A DNA stretch of 64,000 bases from Burkholderia stagnalis (GCF_902830275.1 NZ_CADESW010000004.1:186001-250000), one strand, 5' to 3'; positions 1 to 10,138 are shown, counted from the stretch's first letter. Numbers and translations: made by a program. Notes: generated from the sequence alone by a model not told the origin.

Positions 1-10
1 AGACGAATGG

Positions 11-952
11 TCAGTCCGCGAGCTCGGCGAGCGTCGGGATCGACGGCTGCGCGCCGGCGCGCGTCACGGAAAGCGCCGCCGCGCGTTGCGCGAAGCGGAT
101 CGCGGCATCGACGTCGGCGCCGGCCGCGAGCTGCGCGGCGAAGCCGCCGATGAAGGTGTCGCCGGCGGCCGTCGTATCGACCGCCTGCACCGCGGGCGCC
201 GGATAGTGGCGCGCCGCGTTGTCCGCCGTCAGCGCCAGCACGCCGCGTGCGCCGAGCGTGACCAGCACGTTGCGCGCGCCGCCCGCCTGCAGCGCGCGCG
301 CGGCGGCCTCGGCGTCGGCCGGGTCGCGGATCGGCAGGCCCGTCAGCGCGGCCGCCTCGACCTCGTTCGGAATCAGGTAATCGACGAGCGGCAGCCAGCC
401 CGCCGGCAGCGGCGCGACAGCCGGCGCCGGATTGAGCACGACCGTGCGGCCGAGCCGCCGCCCGGCGGCGAGCGCCGCGAACACTGCGTCCGCCGGCGTC
501 TCGAGCTGGCAGATCAGCACGTCGGCCGCGGCGATGGCTGCGTCGTGGCGGGCAATCGTGTCCGGCGTCACCTCGCCGTTGCCGCCCGCGACGATCACGA
601 TCGCGTTCTGGCTCGCGTCGTCGACGACGATCAGCGCGACGCCCGTCGACGCGGCCGCGCTGGTCGCAAGGCCCGCGCAGTCGATCCCTTCGGCTTCGAG
701 GCCCGCGCGCAGCGCGGCGCCGTGCGCATCCGCGCCGACGCAGCCGATCATCGCGACCTGCGCGCCGAGCCGCGCGGCGGCGACCGCCTGGTTGCCGCCC
801 TTGCCGCCCGCGGCCTGCGCGAACGCGTGGCCGGCGAGCGTCTCGCCCGGCAGCGGCAGGCGCGGCGCACGCACGACGAGATCCATGTTGAGGCTGCCGA
901 CGACGGTCACGCGGCCGGCGCGCGGCGCCCCGCCCGTGGCGCGCGCCGTCAT
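11..952 (-). CDS. rbsK: Ribokinase
   Basis: PfkB-family sugar kinase (313 aa) that phosphorylates ribose at O5 in the cytoplasm after RbsABC uptake. Visible motifs are the N-terminal VVGSLNMD strand, GGKGGNQ at residues 49-55 (family signature 1) and DTTAAGD at 259-265, where D265 is the expected catalytic base. The length is normal for ribokinase. The start is set by a 4-bp ATGA overlap with the stop of the upstream LacI-type regulator, implying translational coupling; the frame stays open far upstream only as a shadow. It is the last visible gene of rbsBACRK. Confidence 0.95.
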   Translation of the reverse strand: MTARATGGAPRAGRVTVVGSLNMDLVVRAPRLPLPGETLAGHAFAQAAGGKGGNQAVAAARLGAQVAMIGCVGADAHGAALRAGLEAEGIDCAGLATSAAASTGVALIVVDDASQNAIVIVAGGNGEVTPDTIARHDAAIAAADVLICQLETPADAVFAALAAGRRLGRTVVLNPAPAVAPLPAGWLPLVDYLIPNEVEAAALTGLPIRDPADAEAAARALQAGGARNVLVTLGARGVLALTADNAARHYPAPAVQAVDTTAAGDTFIGGFAAQLAAGADVDAAIRFAQRAAALSVTRAGAQPSIPTLAELAD

Positions 953-1992
953 GCGCGGCTGCCGGCCGGCGCCGGCTCGCGATAGACGGCGGTCGATTCG
1001 CGCAGCACGAGGCGCGGCGACACGACGCGCCGGCGGCTCGGCGCGGCGCTCGGCGCAGCACTCGACCCGCCGCCGATCCGCTCGATCAGCGTTTGCGCGG
1101 CCATCTCGCCGAGCGCACGCACCGACTGGCCGACCGTCGACAGCGCCGGATAGGTATAGCGCGAGAATTCGATGTCGTCGAAGCCGATGATCGAGCAGTC
1201 GTCCGGCACGCGGATGCCGCGCTCGGCCGCCGCGCGCAGCGCGCCGACGCCCATCAGGTCGTTGCCGGCGAAGATCGCGCTCGGGCGCACCGTCTCGAAC
1301 AGCCGCGACGCCGCGTGATAGCCGCCGAGGCACGAGAAATCGCTTTCCGCGATGGCGCCCGGCACGATGTCGATCGTGCGTTCCGCCATCGCGCGGATGA
1401 AGCCGTGCACGCGCATCGCGCTGACGGCCGTGTCCGTCGGCCCGGTGATGCAGCCGATCTTCGCGTGGCCCAGTTCGAGCAGGTGGCGGGTCGCCAGGTA
1501 GGCGCCGCGCTCGTGGTCGATCTGCACGAGATCGGCCGCCAGCCCCTCGATGTTGCGGTCGACGACGACGAGCGGCGCATGCGCGTCGGCGAGCGTCTGC
1601 GCGAGCACCGCGTCGTCGCCCGCCGACGCGACGATCAACCCGTCGATGCGCTTTTCCTGCAGCACGCGCAGATAGTTGCGCTGCTTGACCGGATCGTCGT
1701 CCGAGTTGCAGAAGAACACGCAATAGCCGTTCGCCGCGCACTGATCCTCGATGCCGCGCGCGAGCTCGGCGAAGTACGGATTCGTGCTGTTCGGCACGAC
1801 GAGCCCGATGGTGGCCGTCGCGCGCGCCTTCAGCGAGCGCGCCACGGCCGACGGCACGTAGTTCAGCTCGCGAATCGCCCCTTCGACCTTGGCGCGTACG
1901 TCCGCGGACACCGGCCGCGAATTGTTCACGACGTGCGATACCGTCGTAAACGACACGCCCGCCATGGCTGCAACATCCTTGATCGTCGCCAT
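949..1992 (-). CDS. rbsR: LacI-family ribose operon repressor
   Basis: LacI/GalR regulator of 347 aa. The helix-turn-helix lies at about residues 3-24 (ATIKDVAAMAGVSFTTVSHV), followed by a hinge helix with the typical ARSLK motif and a periplasmic-binding-protein-like sensor domain. It sits inside the ribose operon between rbsC and rbsK, so ribose or a ribose phosphate is the likely inducer (inference). The probable target is the GCAAACGTTTGC palindrome upstream of rbsB. Its stop overlaps the rbsK start by 4 bp. Confidence 0.92.
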   Translation of the reverse strand: MATIKDVAAMAGVSFTTVSHVVNNSRPVSADVRAKVEGAIRELNYVPSAVARSLKARATATIGLVVPNSTNPYFAELARGIEDQCAANGYCVFFCNSDDDPVKQRNYLRVLQEKRIDGLIVASAGDDAVLAQTLADAHAPLVVVDRNIEGLAADLVQIDHERGAYLATRHLLELGHAKIGCITGPTDTAVSAMRVHGFIRAMAERTIDIVPGAIAESDFSCLGGYHAASRLFETVRPSAIFAGNDLMGVGALRAAAERGIRVPDDCSIIGFDDIEFSRYTYPALSTVGQSVRALGEMAAQTLIERIGGGSSAAPSAAPSRRRVVSPRLVLRESTAVYREPAPAGSRA

Positions 1993-2024
1993 TTCCCGTT
2001 TCTCTCTGGTCTGTTCTGTTGTTC

Positions 2025-3041
2025 TTACCGTGCGCGTGAACGCCGGCTGCGATACGTATCGAGCACGACCGCCACGACGATCACCGCGCCGGTAATGATC
2101 CGCTTGGTCGGCTCGTTCGCGCCGATCTGCGCGAGCCCCGCGGCCAGCACGGAGATGATCAATACGCCGAAGAACGTGCTGATCACCGAGCCGCGCCCGC
2201 CCATCAGGCTCGTGCCGCCGATCACGACCGCCGCGATCACCTGCAGCTCGAGCCCGCTGCCGGCGTTCGGATCCGCCGCCTCGAGGCGCGAGATCTGGAA
2301 CAGCGACGCCAGCCCGGCCAGCGCGCCCATCAGCGCGAACACGAGGATTTTATACGGCCTCGGGTTAACCCCGGCAAGCCGGACGGCTTCCTCGTTCGTG
2401 CCGATGCCGACGAGGTAGCGGCCGAACACGGTGCGCGTCAGCACGAACTGCGCGACGATCATCACCAGCACGGCGATCAGGAATGCCGGCGAAATGCCGA
2501 CCGCGATCGGGTTCGACAGGAAGTCGAACGCGTCGCCGATATACGCGGTGCGCGAATTCGTCAGCTGGTACGCGAGCCCGCGCGCGGCTTCCAGCACGCC
2601 GAGCGACACGATGAACGACGGAATCCGCCAGCCGACCGTGACCGCGCCCGTCAGCGTGCCCGTCGCGGTCGCGGCCGCGATGCCGATCAGCGCGGCCGGC
2701 AGCGGCCCCCACTGCCACTTGAGCGCGGCGACGCTCACCATCGACGCGGCGAGCGCGAGCACCGAGCCGACCGACAGGTCGATGCCCGCGATGATCAGCA
2801 CGAAGGTCATCCCGACCGACATCACGACGAGATCGGGAATCTGGTTCGCGATCGTGCTGAACGTGTCGTAGGTCAGGAAATGGGAACTCAGCGCCGAGAA
2901 CAGCGCGATCATCGCGACCAGCGCGCCGGCGAGCCCGAGGTAGTTCGACACGCCGAGCCGCGTGCCGGACAGCGTGCGCGCGCGGCGTTCGGCCGCCGGC
3001 TGGGCGGGCGTATCGGTCGGAGTGGCGGGAGGCTGGGTCAT
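2025..3041 (-). CDS. rbsC: Ribose ABC transporter permease
   Basis: Inner-membrane permease of the BPD_transp_2 family (338 aa) with about 9-10 hydrophobic segments after a polar N-terminal leader of about 35 residues. The family motif region ADPNAGSGLELQVIAAVVIGGTSLMGG (residues ~252-278) is intact; it is the conserved cytoplasmic loop that contacts the ATPase. It would form the homodimeric channel for ribose with RbsA and RbsB. The start codon overlaps the rbsA stop by 4 bp (ATGA), and rbsR follows 32 bp downstream. Confidence 0.95.
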   Translation of the reverse strand: MTQPPATPTDTPAQPAAERRARTLSGTRLGVSNYLGLAGALVAMIALFSALSSHFLTYDTFSTIANQIPDLVVMSVGMTFVLIIAGIDLSVGSVLALAASMVSVAALKWQWGPLPAALIGIAAATATGTLTGAVTVGWRIPSFIVSLGVLEAARGLAYQLTNSRTAYIGDAFDFLSNPIAVGISPAFLIAVLVMIVAQFVLTRTVFGRYLVGIGTNEEAVRLAGVNPRPYKILVFALMGALAGLASLFQISRLEAADPNAGSGLELQVIAAVVIGGTSLMGGRGSVISTFFGVLIISVLAAGLAQIGANEPTKRIITGAVIVVAVVLDTYRSRRSRAR

Positions 3042-4645
3042 CTCGATCGTCCTGTCGTCTTCTCATCGCCGGGTGCGGCGCCCTGCGCGCGCCCGGCAGC
3101 CGGATCGCGCGCGGCCCCGTCGCGGCCGAAGCCGGCGAACGCCGCGGCCAGCAGCGCATCCTGGGTCCAGTTGCCGCGCTCGAACACGGCGGTCATGCGG
3201 CCGGCCGACATCACGCCGATCCGGTCGCAGATCAGCATCAGCTCGCGCAGGTCGCTCGACACGACGACGAGCGCGCGGCCTTCGCGCGCGAGCGCGCCCA
3301 TCAAAGTGTAGATCTCGAACTTCGCGCCGACGTCGATCCCGCGCGTCGGCTCGTCGAACAGCAGCACGCCCATGTCGCGCGCGAGCCAGCGGCCGATCAC
3401 GACCTTCTGCTGGTTGCCGCCCGACAGTTCGCCGACCGGCTGCGACGCGCCGTGCGTGCGGATGTGCAGCGCGTCGATCTGGCGCGCGGCGAGCGCCGCC
3501 TCGCGGGCGCCGTCGACGACGCCCGCCCGCGCGAGCCGGTCGAGCTGGCCGAGCGATACGTTCGCCGTGACCGATTGCGACAGCAGCAGGCCCTCGCCCT
3601 TGCGGTCCTCGGTGATCAGCGCGATGCCGTGCCGCACCGCGTCGACCGGCGAGCGGATCCGCGCCGGCTGCGGCGGCTCGCCCACCGCGATCATCCCGGC
3701 GTCCGGCGCATCCGCGCCGTAGATCAGCCGCAGGAGCTCGGTGCGCCCCGCGCCGATCAGCCCGGAGATGCCGAAGATCTCGCCGGCGCGCACCTCGAGC
3801 GACACGTCGCGCACGGCCGGCTCGCGCGTCATCCCCGACACGACGAGCCGCGGCGCGCCGATATGGCGTTCGCCGAGGTCGATGTGCTCGCCGATCTCGC
3901 GCCCGACCATCAGCGTGACGAGGCGATCCGTGGCCGTCGCGGCCATCTCGCCGAGATGCACGAGCCGCCCGTCGCGCAGCACCGCGACGCGCTCGGCCAC
4001 CCGCGCGAGCTCCTCGAGCCGGTGCGAGATATAGACGATCGCGACGCCGCGCGCCTTGAGCCGGTCGATCTGCTCGAACAGCAGCGCGACTTCGCGCGCG
4101 GTCAGCATCGCGGTCGGCTCGTCGAGGATCAGCACGCGGCAGTCGCCGATCAGGTTGCGCGCGATCTCGACCATCTGCTGGTGGCCGATGCCGAGCGCGC
4201 CGACGGGCGTATCGGGGTCGACCGCGTCGAGGCCCACCTGCGCCATCGCGGCGCGCGCATCGTTGCGCAGGCGCTGGCGATCGATGATGCCGAAGCGGCG
4301 CGGCAGGCGGTTCAGGAACAGGTTCTCGGCGACCGACAGCGTCGGCAGCAGGTTCAGCTCCTGCATCACCATCCGCACGCCGAGCGCCTCGGCCTGCGTG
4401 CGGCTCGCCGGCGCATACGCGCGAGCGCCGAGCTGCATCGTGCCGGCGGTCGGCGCGACGAGCCCGCCGACGATCTTCGACAGCGTGCTCTTGCCCGCAC
4501 CGTTCTCGCCCGTCAGCGCCAGCGCCTCGCCCGGCGCGAGCGTCAGCGACACATCCGCGAGCACCGGCTCGGCATAGGTCTTGCCGATGCCGGAGACGGT
4601 CAGCACGGGGGCGGCTGAACGGGAGGGTTGGAAGGTCGGTTCCAT
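3038..4645 (-). CDS. rbsA: Ribose ABC transporter ATPase (double ABC domain)
   Basis: Sugar-type fused ABC ATPase of 535 aa. Domain 1 has Walker A GENGAGKST at residues 46-54 and a Walker B region VLILDEPTAML near 170. Domain 2 has the degenerate Walker A GLIGAGRTE typical of this family near 290, signature LSGGNQQKV near 410 and Walker B VLLFDEPTRGID. I chose the MEPTF start because the 21 in-frame codons upstream do not resemble RbsA; the longer start at 4708 is possible but unlikely. It energises ribose import with RbsC and is coupled to it by ATGA. Confidence 0.94.
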   Translation of the reverse strand: MEPTFQPSRSAAPVLTVSGIGKTYAEPVLADVSLTLAPGEALALTGENGAGKSTLSKIVGGLVAPTAGTMQLGARAYAPASRTQAEALGVRMVMQELNLLPTLSVAENLFLNRLPRRFGIIDRQRLRNDARAAMAQVGLDAVDPDTPVGALGIGHQQMVEIARNLIGDCRVLILDEPTAMLTAREVALLFEQIDRLKARGVAIVYISHRLEELARVAERVAVLRDGRLVHLGEMAATATDRLVTLMVGREIGEHIDLGERHIGAPRLVVSGMTREPAVRDVSLEVRAGEIFGISGLIGAGRTELLRLIYGADAPDAGMIAVGEPPQPARIRSPVDAVRHGIALITEDRKGEGLLLSQSVTANVSLGQLDRLARAGVVDGAREAALAARQIDALHIRTHGASQPVGELSGGNQQKVVIGRWLARDMGVLLFDEPTRGIDVGAKFEIYTLMGALAREGRALVVVSSDLRELMLICDRIGVMSAGRMTAVFERGNWTQDALLAAAFAGFGRDGAARDPAAGRAQGAAPGDEKTTGRSR

Positions 4646-4790
4646 CGCGATCCTGGTTGCGGCCGCGCGCGGCGAGCAGCACGCGGGGTTGACGCTCACA
4701 AGTGGCACACAGTGGCCGTGATCGCGCTCACCCCGGATAACGGCCGCCGCGCCGGATTCTTGAGGGCGGCGCGCCGTATCCGCAGCGGCG

Positions 4791-5741
4791 TTACTTCGTG
4801 ACGAGGTCCACCGGCGTCTCGACCACGCCCGACATGTCGGCCTGCCGGCGATGCTCGGCGATCGCCTTGAGCGCCGTGTCGATGCCGAACACCGCCTGCT
4901 TCGCGGCGTATTGGTCGGCGCTCGCGAGCACGCGGCCGTCCTTCAGCATCGGCTTGATCGCGTTGATGTTGTCGTAACCGACCACGTAGACCTTGCCCTG
5001 CTTGCCGGCCGCGCGCACGGCCGACACCGCGCCGATCGCCATGTTGTCGTTGCCGCACAGCAGCGCCTTCAGGTTCGGGTACTCGTTGAGCATCGCGGCG
5101 GCCACCGCGTTGCCCTTGTCGATTTCCCATTCGCCCGACTGCACCGACACGACCTTCATGCCGCCTGCCTTCATCGCGTCCTGGAAGCCGGCCGTGCGCT
5201 GCTGCGCGTTGGTCGTCGTCGACACGCCCTCGACGATGCCGACCTGGTCGCCCGCCTTCAGCTTCTTCGCGAGGAAGTCGCCGACCTTCAGCGCGCCCTT
5301 GCGGTTGTCGGGGCCGACGAACGGCACGTTCAGGTGCTTCGACTTCAGCACGTCCGGATCGAGCCGGTTGTCGATGTTGACGACGGTGATGCCCGCGTCC
5401 ACCGCCTTCTTCACGACCGGCACGAGCGCCTTCGAATCGGCCGGCGCGAGCACGATCGCATCGACCTTCGACACGATCATCTGCTCGACGATGCGGATCT
5501 GGTTCGCGGTGTCGGTCTCGTCCTTGATGCCGTTGGTGACGAGGTCGAACTGGGCCGCGTTGTGCTTCTGGTACTCCTTCGCGCCGGTTTCCATCGTCAG
5601 GAAAAACTCGTTGGCAAGCGACTTCATCACGAGCGCGACCTTCGGCTTGCCGGACGGCTGCGCGTGCACGCCCGGAACGGCGGCGAACGCGACGGCCGCG
5701 ATCGCGGCGGTCAGGAAGCGACGACGAAAGTGAACATTCAT
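4791..5741 (-). CDS. rbsB: Periplasmic ribose-binding protein
   Basis: Type I periplasmic sugar-binding protein (316 aa). Arg-rich N-terminus and hydrophobic stretch form a Sec signal peptide with likely cleavage VHA|QPS after residue 27. The mature chain begins KPKVALVMKSLANEFF, typical of ribose/xylose-binding proteins, and carries an NDNMAIGA hinge segment. Two ATGs lie close together. The AGGAG ribosome-binding site sits 6 nt before the one at 5741 but directly abuts the one at 5747, so 5741 is preferred. It is the first gene of the operon, 145 bp ahead of rbsA. Confidence 0.94.
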   Translation of the reverse strand: MNVHFRRRFLTAAIAAVAFAAVPGVHAQPSGKPKVALVMKSLANEFFLTMETGAKEYQKHNAAQFDLVTNGIKDETDTANQIRIVEQMIVSKVDAIVLAPADSKALVPVVKKAVDAGITVVNIDNRLDPDVLKSKHLNVPFVGPDNRKGALKVGDFLAKKLKAGDQVGIVEGVSTTTNAQQRTAGFQDAMKAGGMKVVSVQSGEWEIDKGNAVAAAMLNEYPNLKALLCGNDNMAIGAVSAVRAAGKQGKVYVVGYDNINAIKPMLKDGRVLASADQYAAKQAVFGIDTALKAIAEHRRQADMSGVVETPVDLVTK

Positions 5742-5792
5742 ACCCATCTCCTGGCGACTGGCCCCGTGGGGCCGGTTGTTGTTTTAATGTGA

Positions 5793-5804
5793 GCAAACGT
5801 TTGC
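5793..5804. promoter_or_regulatory. LacI-type operator of the rbs operon
   Basis: Perfect 12-bp palindrome GCAAACGTTTGC, 52 bp upstream of the rbsB start. Its central CG with flanking AAA/TTT is the classic half-site pattern of LacI/GalR repressors, and the operon encodes exactly one such regulator. Assigning it to RbsR is inference. Confidence 0.8.
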
Positions 5805-6081
5805 GTCACACGTCCCGAACCGTGGCCATCGATGCATTCGGTACCGCTGAAGGGATGCGAGGCAGACGGCCGGCTGCCGGGCGCGGACTGTGCGTTGATA
5901 CGCGACCGCCGGCAGGCCGCCGGCGGAGTGAGGGTATGCTGGACCGTTTCTCGCCGGTGCGCAACCCGTCTGAACAATAATTAAGGGTTTATTCGGAGCA
6001 GGCGCGCGGGAGGATGCGGAGGGCGGCCGCCGAGACGGCGCGCCGCTTCGGGACGCCGCGCGGCGCCCCGCAAGCGAACCG
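5805..6081. other. Intergenic region, rbs promoter side and cysB 3' flank
   Basis: No credible gene. It lies between the rbs operator and the end of the divergently placed sulfur operon, with a short AT-rich stretch around 5977-5993. The few open frames lack ribosome-binding sites and coding character. No T-tailed hairpin terminator was seen after cysB. Confidence 0.5.
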
Positions 6082-7008
6082 TCAGACGGCTTCGCGCAAC
6101 TGCCCGGCGATTTCGGCCTCGTTCAGGTGCGGCGCGAACATCTCGATCAGCCGGTACGCATATGCGCGCAGGAACGCGCCCTTGCGCAGGCCGACCCGCG
6201 TCGTGCTCGCCTCGAACAGATGCTGCGTGTCGAGCGCGACGAGCCCCGTGTCGCGCTGCGGGTCGTACGCCATCGCCGCGACCACGCCGATGCCCATGCC
6301 GAGTTCCACATAGGTCTTGATCACGTCCGCGTCGATCGCGGTCAGCACGACGTCCGGCACCGCGCCCGCCTGCGCGAACGCCTGGTCGATGTGCGAGCGG
6401 CCGGTGAAATCCTGGTCGTAGGTGATGATCGGATACTCGGCGATGTCGTCGAGCGACAGGTTCTCGCGGCCGACGAGCGGATGGCCCTTCGGCACGACCA
6501 CCGTGTGGTGCCACGAGTAGCACGGGAACGTGACGATGTCCGGGTAGCGGTCGAGCGCCTCGGTCGAGATGCCGAGGTCGGCCTCGCCGTTCAGGATCAT
6601 CTGCGCGATCTGCTGCGGGCTGCCCTGGCGCAGCGCGAGATGCACCTTCGGAAATACTTCGGTGAACTGGCGGATCACCTTCGGCAGCGCATAGCGCGCC
6701 TGCGTGTGGGTGGTCGCGACGACCAGGTGGCCGCTGTCCTGGTCGGCGAACTGGCGCGCGACGCGGCGCAGGTTCTCCGCGTCGAGCAGCATCCGCTCGA
6801 TCAGCTGGTGCACCGCCTTGCCGGGCTCGGTGAGCCCGGTGAGCCGCTTGCCGCGCCGGATGAAGATGTCGACGCCGAGTTCGTCCTCCAGGTCCTTGAT
6901 CTGCTTCGACACGCCCGACTGCGACGTGTACAGCACGTTCGCGACTTCCGTCAGGTTCATGTTCTGGCGCACGGCCTCGCGCACGAAGCGCAGTTGCTGA
7001 AAGTTCAT
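6082..7008 (-). CDS. cysB: LysR-family sulfur regulator CysB
   Basis: LysR regulator of 308 aa with a winged helix-turn-helix (residues ~1-60, MNFQQLRFVREAVRQNMNLT) and the long CysB-type sensor domain. The strings LYTSQSGVSKQIKDLE and GRSHIDQAF are typical of CysB/Cbl proteins. It is expected to activate sulfate and thiosulfate uptake genes when sulfur is limiting, with O-acetylserine-type effectors. It is the last gene of the sbp-cysTWA cluster, 93 bp after cysA. Burkholderia also has a CysB paralogue, SsuR, for sulfonates; position next to the sulfate transporter favours CysB, but SsuR cannot be excluded. Confidence 0.85.
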   Translation of the reverse strand: MNFQQLRFVREAVRQNMNLTEVANVLYTSQSGVSKQIKDLEDELGVDIFIRRGKRLTGLTEPGKAVHQLIERMLLDAENLRRVARQFADQDSGHLVVATTHTQARYALPKVIRQFTEVFPKVHLALRQGSPQQIAQMILNGEADLGISTEALDRYPDIVTFPCYSWHHTVVVPKGHPLVGRENLSLDDIAEYPIITYDQDFTGRSHIDQAFAQAGAVPDVVLTAIDADVIKTYVELGMGIGVVAAMAYDPQRDTGLVALDTQHLFEASTTRVGLRKGAFLRAYAYRLIEMFAPHLNEAEIAGQLREAV

Positions 7009-7054
7009 GGGTATGCCTCTTAGGCTCTCTTTTGTTTGGTGTTGGATCGTTGCA

Positions 7055-7069
7055 TCGAAACCGTTTCGA
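7055..7069. promoter_or_regulatory. Perfect palindrome between cysA and cysB
   Basis: TCGAAAC-C-GTTTCGA, a 7-1-7 palindrome in the 93-bp gap before cysB. It could be a regulator site or a short mRNA hairpin. There is no T-tract, so a terminator is unlikely. The assignment is tentative. Confidence 0.35.
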
Positions 7070-7101
7070 AGCCGATTTCCGCCCCTGCCCCGCGCCCGGC
7101 C

Positions 7102-8160
7102 TCAGCGCGCCGGGAACACGCGCACCGCGCGCGGCACGGCCGTCGCGCCGTCGCCGACCTGCAGCGCGAGCGCACGCCATGCATCGCGGTCGAGCTCCGC
7201 CTCGAGCGCGCCGCCGGCGCGCGCCTCGAGCTCGACGCGCACCGAGCCGCCGAGCGGCACGACGCGGCGCACGTCCACCGCGATGCCGTCCCGGCGCCCT
7301 TCGCCCGTCGGCCAGAGCTGCAGGTCGTGCGGACGCACGTACGCATGCGCCGGCCCGGCGAAATCGGCATCGACCTCGATCGGCGCGGCCGCGCCCTCGG
7401 CGACGAAGCCGCGATCGGCGACCGTGCCCGGCAGCCGGTTCGCTGCGCCGAGGAACTCGTAGACGAACGCGCTCTGCGGATGGTCGTAGACGTCCTGCGG
7501 GCTGCCGACCTGCTCGACGCGGCCGCGGTTCAGCACGACGATGCGATCCGCGACCTCGAGCGCTTCTTCCTGGTCGTGCGTGACGAAGATCGTCGAGATG
7601 TGCAGGTCGTCGTGCAGGCGCCGCAGCCAGCTGCGCAGTTCCTTGCGGACCTTCGCGTCGAGCGCGCCGAACGGCTCGTCGAGCAGCAGCACCTTCGGCT
7701 CGACCGCGAGCGCGCGGGCGAGCGCGATGCGCTGCCGCTGGCCGCCCGACAGCTCGGAAGGATAGCGCTGCGCGAGCCAGTCGAGCTGCACGAGCTTCAG
7801 CAGCTCGTGCACCTTGTCGCGGATCACGGCCTCCGACGGCCGCTCGCGGCGCGGCTTCACGCGCAGCCCGAACGCGACGTTCTCGAACACGGTCATGTGG
7901 CGGAACAGCGCGTAGTGCTGGAACACGAAGCCGACCTGGCGGTCGCGCGCGCCGACCGACGCGACGTCCTGGCCCTGCAGCACGACCTGCCCCGCGTCCG
8001 CGTGCTCGAGGCCCGCGATCACGCGCAGGAGGGTGGTCTTGCCGCAGCCCGACGGCCCGAGCAGCGCGACCAGCTCGCCCGGCGGAAAGTCGAGCGAGAC
8101 GTTGTCGAGCGCCGTGAAATCGCCGAAGCGCTTCTGAAGATGACGTACGGTGATGCCCAT
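7102..8160 (-). CDS. cysA: Sulfate/thiosulfate ABC transporter ATPase
   Basis: ABC ATPase of 352 aa: Walker [10 protein letters not shown] at residues 35-43, signature [15 protein letters not shown] near 136-150, Walker [13 protein letters not shown] near 156 and a C-terminal TOBE-like regulatory domain (last ~110 residues). It powers sulfate/thiosulfate import through CysTW with Sbp. It starts 13 bp after the cysW stop, consistent with one transcript sbp-cysT-cysW-cysA-cysB. Confidence 0.95.
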   Translation of the reverse strand: MGITVRHLQKRFGDFTALDNVSLDFPPGELVALLGPSGCGKTTLLRVIAGLEHADAGQVVLQGQDVASVGARDRQVGFVFQHYALFRHMTVFENVAFGLRVKPRRERPSEAVIRDKVHELLKLVQLDWLAQRYPSELSGGQRQRIALARALAVEPKVLLLDEPFGALDAKVRKELRSWLRRLHDDLHISTIFVTHDQEEALEVADRIVVLNRGRVEQVGSPQDVYDHPQSAFVYEFLGAANRLPGTVADRGFVAEGAAAPIEVDADFAGPAHAYVRPHDLQLWPTGEGRRDGIAVDVRRVVPLGGSVRVELEARAGGALEAELDRDAWRALALQVGDGATAVPRAVRVFPAR

Positions 8161-8173
8161 GGTGCTTGCCTCT

Positions 8174-9130
8174 TTACGATTTCGACGGATTGACGGTGGC
8201 GGGGCCCGCGTGGGCCGGCACGGCAGCGGCGTCGCTGCCGGCGAGCGCGTCGGCGAGATGGCGTTCCGCGAGGAGTTTCAGCGCGAGCGTGACGAGCGCG
8301 AGCAGCGCGAGCACCGACGCCACCGCGAACGCGGCCGCGAAGTTGTACTCGTTGTACAGGATCTCGACGTGCAGCGGCATCGTGTCGGTCACGCCGCGGA
8401 TGTGGCCCGACACGACCGACACCGCGCCGAACTCGCCCATCGCGCGCGCATTGCACAGGATCACGCCGTACAGCAGCCCCCACTTCACGTTCGGCAGCGT
8501 CACGCGGCGGAAGATCTGCCAGCCCGATGCGCCGAGCACGCGCGCGGCCTCTTCCTCGTCGCTGCCCTGCGCCTGCATCAGCGGGATCAGCTCGCGCGCG
8601 ACGAACGGGAACGTGACGAAGATCGTCGCGAGCACGATGCCCGGCACCGCGAAGATGATCTGCACGTCGTGCGCCTGCAGCCACGGCCCGAACCAGCCCT
8701 GCGCGCCGAACAGCAGCACGTAGATGAGGCCCGAGATCACCGGCGACACCGAGAACGGCAGGTCGATCAGCGTCGTCAGCAGCGCCTTGCCGCGAAACTC
8801 GAACTTCGCGATCGCCCACGACGCGCACACGCCGAACACGAGATTGAGCGGCACGGCGATCACCGCGACGGTCAGCGTCAGCTTGATCGCCGACCATGCG
8901 TCCGGATCGGCGAGCGACTCGACGTAGAAACCGACGCCCTTTCTCAGCGCCTCGAAGAACACCGCGGCGAGCGGCACGACGAGGAAGAAGCCGAGGAACG
9001 CGAGCGAGATGCCGGTGAGCAGCCAGCGCACCGCGCGCGGCTCGCTGACGGGGTCGGGCCGCTGCGCGGCGCGCGCACGCGCGTCGGAGGAAGACGGGGT
9101 TTTCAGCACGGCGCTGGCCTCCTGGCTCAT
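8174..9130 (-). CDS. cysW: Sulfate ABC transporter permease CysW
   Basis: Inner-membrane permease of 318 aa. A polar leader of about 35 residues precedes six or so transmembrane segments. The conserved EAA loop is visible around [21 protein letters not shown] (residues ~195-215), which docks CysA. It pairs with CysT as a heterodimeric channel. The MSQEA start is fixed by a 4-bp overlap with the cysT stop; the open frame continuing upstream is a shadow of cysT. Confidence 0.94.
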   Translation of the reverse strand: MSQEASAVLKTPSSSDARARAAQRPDPVSEPRAVRWLLTGISLAFLGFFLVVPLAAVFFEALRKGVGFYVESLADPDAWSAIKLTLTVAVIAVPLNLVFGVCASWAIAKFEFRGKALLTTLIDLPFSVSPVISGLIYVLLFGAQGWFGPWLQAHDVQIIFAVPGIVLATIFVTFPFVARELIPLMQAQGSDEEEAARVLGASGWQIFRRVTLPNVKWGLLYGVILCNARAMGEFGAVSVVSGHIRGVTDTMPLHVEILYNEYNFAAAFAVASVLALLALVTLALKLLAERHLADALAGSDAAAVPAHAGPATVNPSKS

Positions 9131-10020
9131 TGCTGGCCTCCTGCGGCGGCGGTGACGGCGGCCGCCGGCGCGGGGCCGCTCGCGCCCTTGCTCGTGCGGC
9201 GCTGCAGATACCACTGCAGCGTGTTGATCAGCAGCAGCATCGCGAACGACACCACCAGCATCACGACCGCGAGCGCGGTCGCGCCCGCGTAGTCGTACTG
9301 CTCGAGCTTCGTGATGATCAGCAGCGACGTGATCTCGGACTTCATCGGCACGTTGCCCGCGATGAAGATCACCGAGCCGTATTCGCCGAGCGCGCGCGCG
9401 AACGCGAGCGCAAAGCCCGTCAGCAGCGCGGGCAGCACGGCCGGCAGCACGACGCGGCGGAACGTCAGCCAGCGCGACGCGCCGAGGCACGCGGCCGCCT
9501 CTTCCTGCTCGCGCTCGAAATCCTCGAGCACGGGCTGCACGGTGCGCACGACGAACGGCAGGCCGATGAAGGTCAGCGCGACCAGCACGCCGACCGGCGT
9601 GAACGCGATCTTGATGCCGAACGGCGCGAGGTACTGGCCGATCCAGCCGTTGGTCGCGTAGACGGCCGCGAGCGAGATGCCGGCGACCGACGTCGGCAGC
9701 GCGAACGGCAGGTCGACGATCGCGTCGACCACGCGCTTGAACGGAAACGTGTAGCGCACGAGCACCCACGCGACGAGGAAGCCGAACACGGCGTTGATCA
9801 GCGCGCCGCCGAGCGCGGCCGTGAACGTCAGCCGGTACGACGCGAGCACGCGCGGCGACGCGACGGCCGCGATGAACTGGTCCCACGAGAGCGTCGCGGT
9901 CTTCAGGAACGTGGCGGCGAGCGGGATCAGCACCACGAGGCTCAAATAGGCCACCGTGATGCCGAGCGTCACGCCGAAACCGGGCAGCGCGCTCGGCTTG
10001 CGAAAGGTGTACGTCGTCAT
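9127..10020 (-). CDS. cysT: Sulfate ABC transporter permease CysT
   Basis: Permease of 297 aa (also called CysU) with about six transmembrane segments. The EAA motif reads [21 protein letters not shown] near residue 190. It partners CysW in sulfate/thiosulfate import. The start [10 protein letters not shown] is the first with family similarity; upstream in-frame codons run through the hairpin region behind sbp and are not coding-like. The stop overlaps the cysW start (ATGA). Confidence 0.94.
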   Translation of the reverse strand: MTTYTFRKPSALPGFGVTLGITVAYLSLVVLIPLAATFLKTATLSWDQFIAAVASPRVLASYRLTFTAALGGALINAVFGFLVAWVLVRYTFPFKRVVDAIVDLPFALPTSVAGISLAAVYATNGWIGQYLAPFGIKIAFTPVGVLVALTFIGLPFVVRTVQPVLEDFEREQEEAAACLGASRWLTFRRVVLPAVLPALLTGFALAFARALGEYGSVIFIAGNVPMKSEITSLLIITKLEQYDYAGATALAVVMLVVSFAMLLLINTLQWYLQRRTSKGASGPAPAAAVTAAAGGQQ

Positions 10021-10062
10021 CGGATGCTCTTGCTGGGTCGAATCACATGGGCCCGACGCGAA

Positions 10063-10088
10063 CGCCGGCGCGGTGCATCGCGCCGGCG
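10063..10088 (-). other. Intercistronic hairpin between sbp and cysT
   Basis: Perfect 10-bp inverted repeat CGCCGGCGCG / CGCGCCGGCG with a 6-nt loop, in the 118-bp gap after sbp. It lacks a U-tract, so it probably acts as an mRNA 3' stabiliser or partial terminator. That would raise sbp expression above that of the membrane genes, a common arrangement for binding proteins (inference). Confidence 0.6.
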
Positions 10089-10138
10089 GCCCGCCGAGGG
10101 TGCGGCGCCTGCCGTGGCGCGCCGCTGTCGTTATGTCG

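Noticed and set aside
86..1190. Long plus-strand open frames opposite rbsK and rbsR
   Set aside because: Arg/Ala-rich translations with no domains; they arise from high third-position GC of the real minus-strand genes. The same applies to similar long frames opposite nearly every gene in the window.
5738..5977. Small minus-strand frame upstream of rbsB
   Set aside because: It covers the rbs operator and promoter, has no ribosome-binding site and no protein-like pattern.
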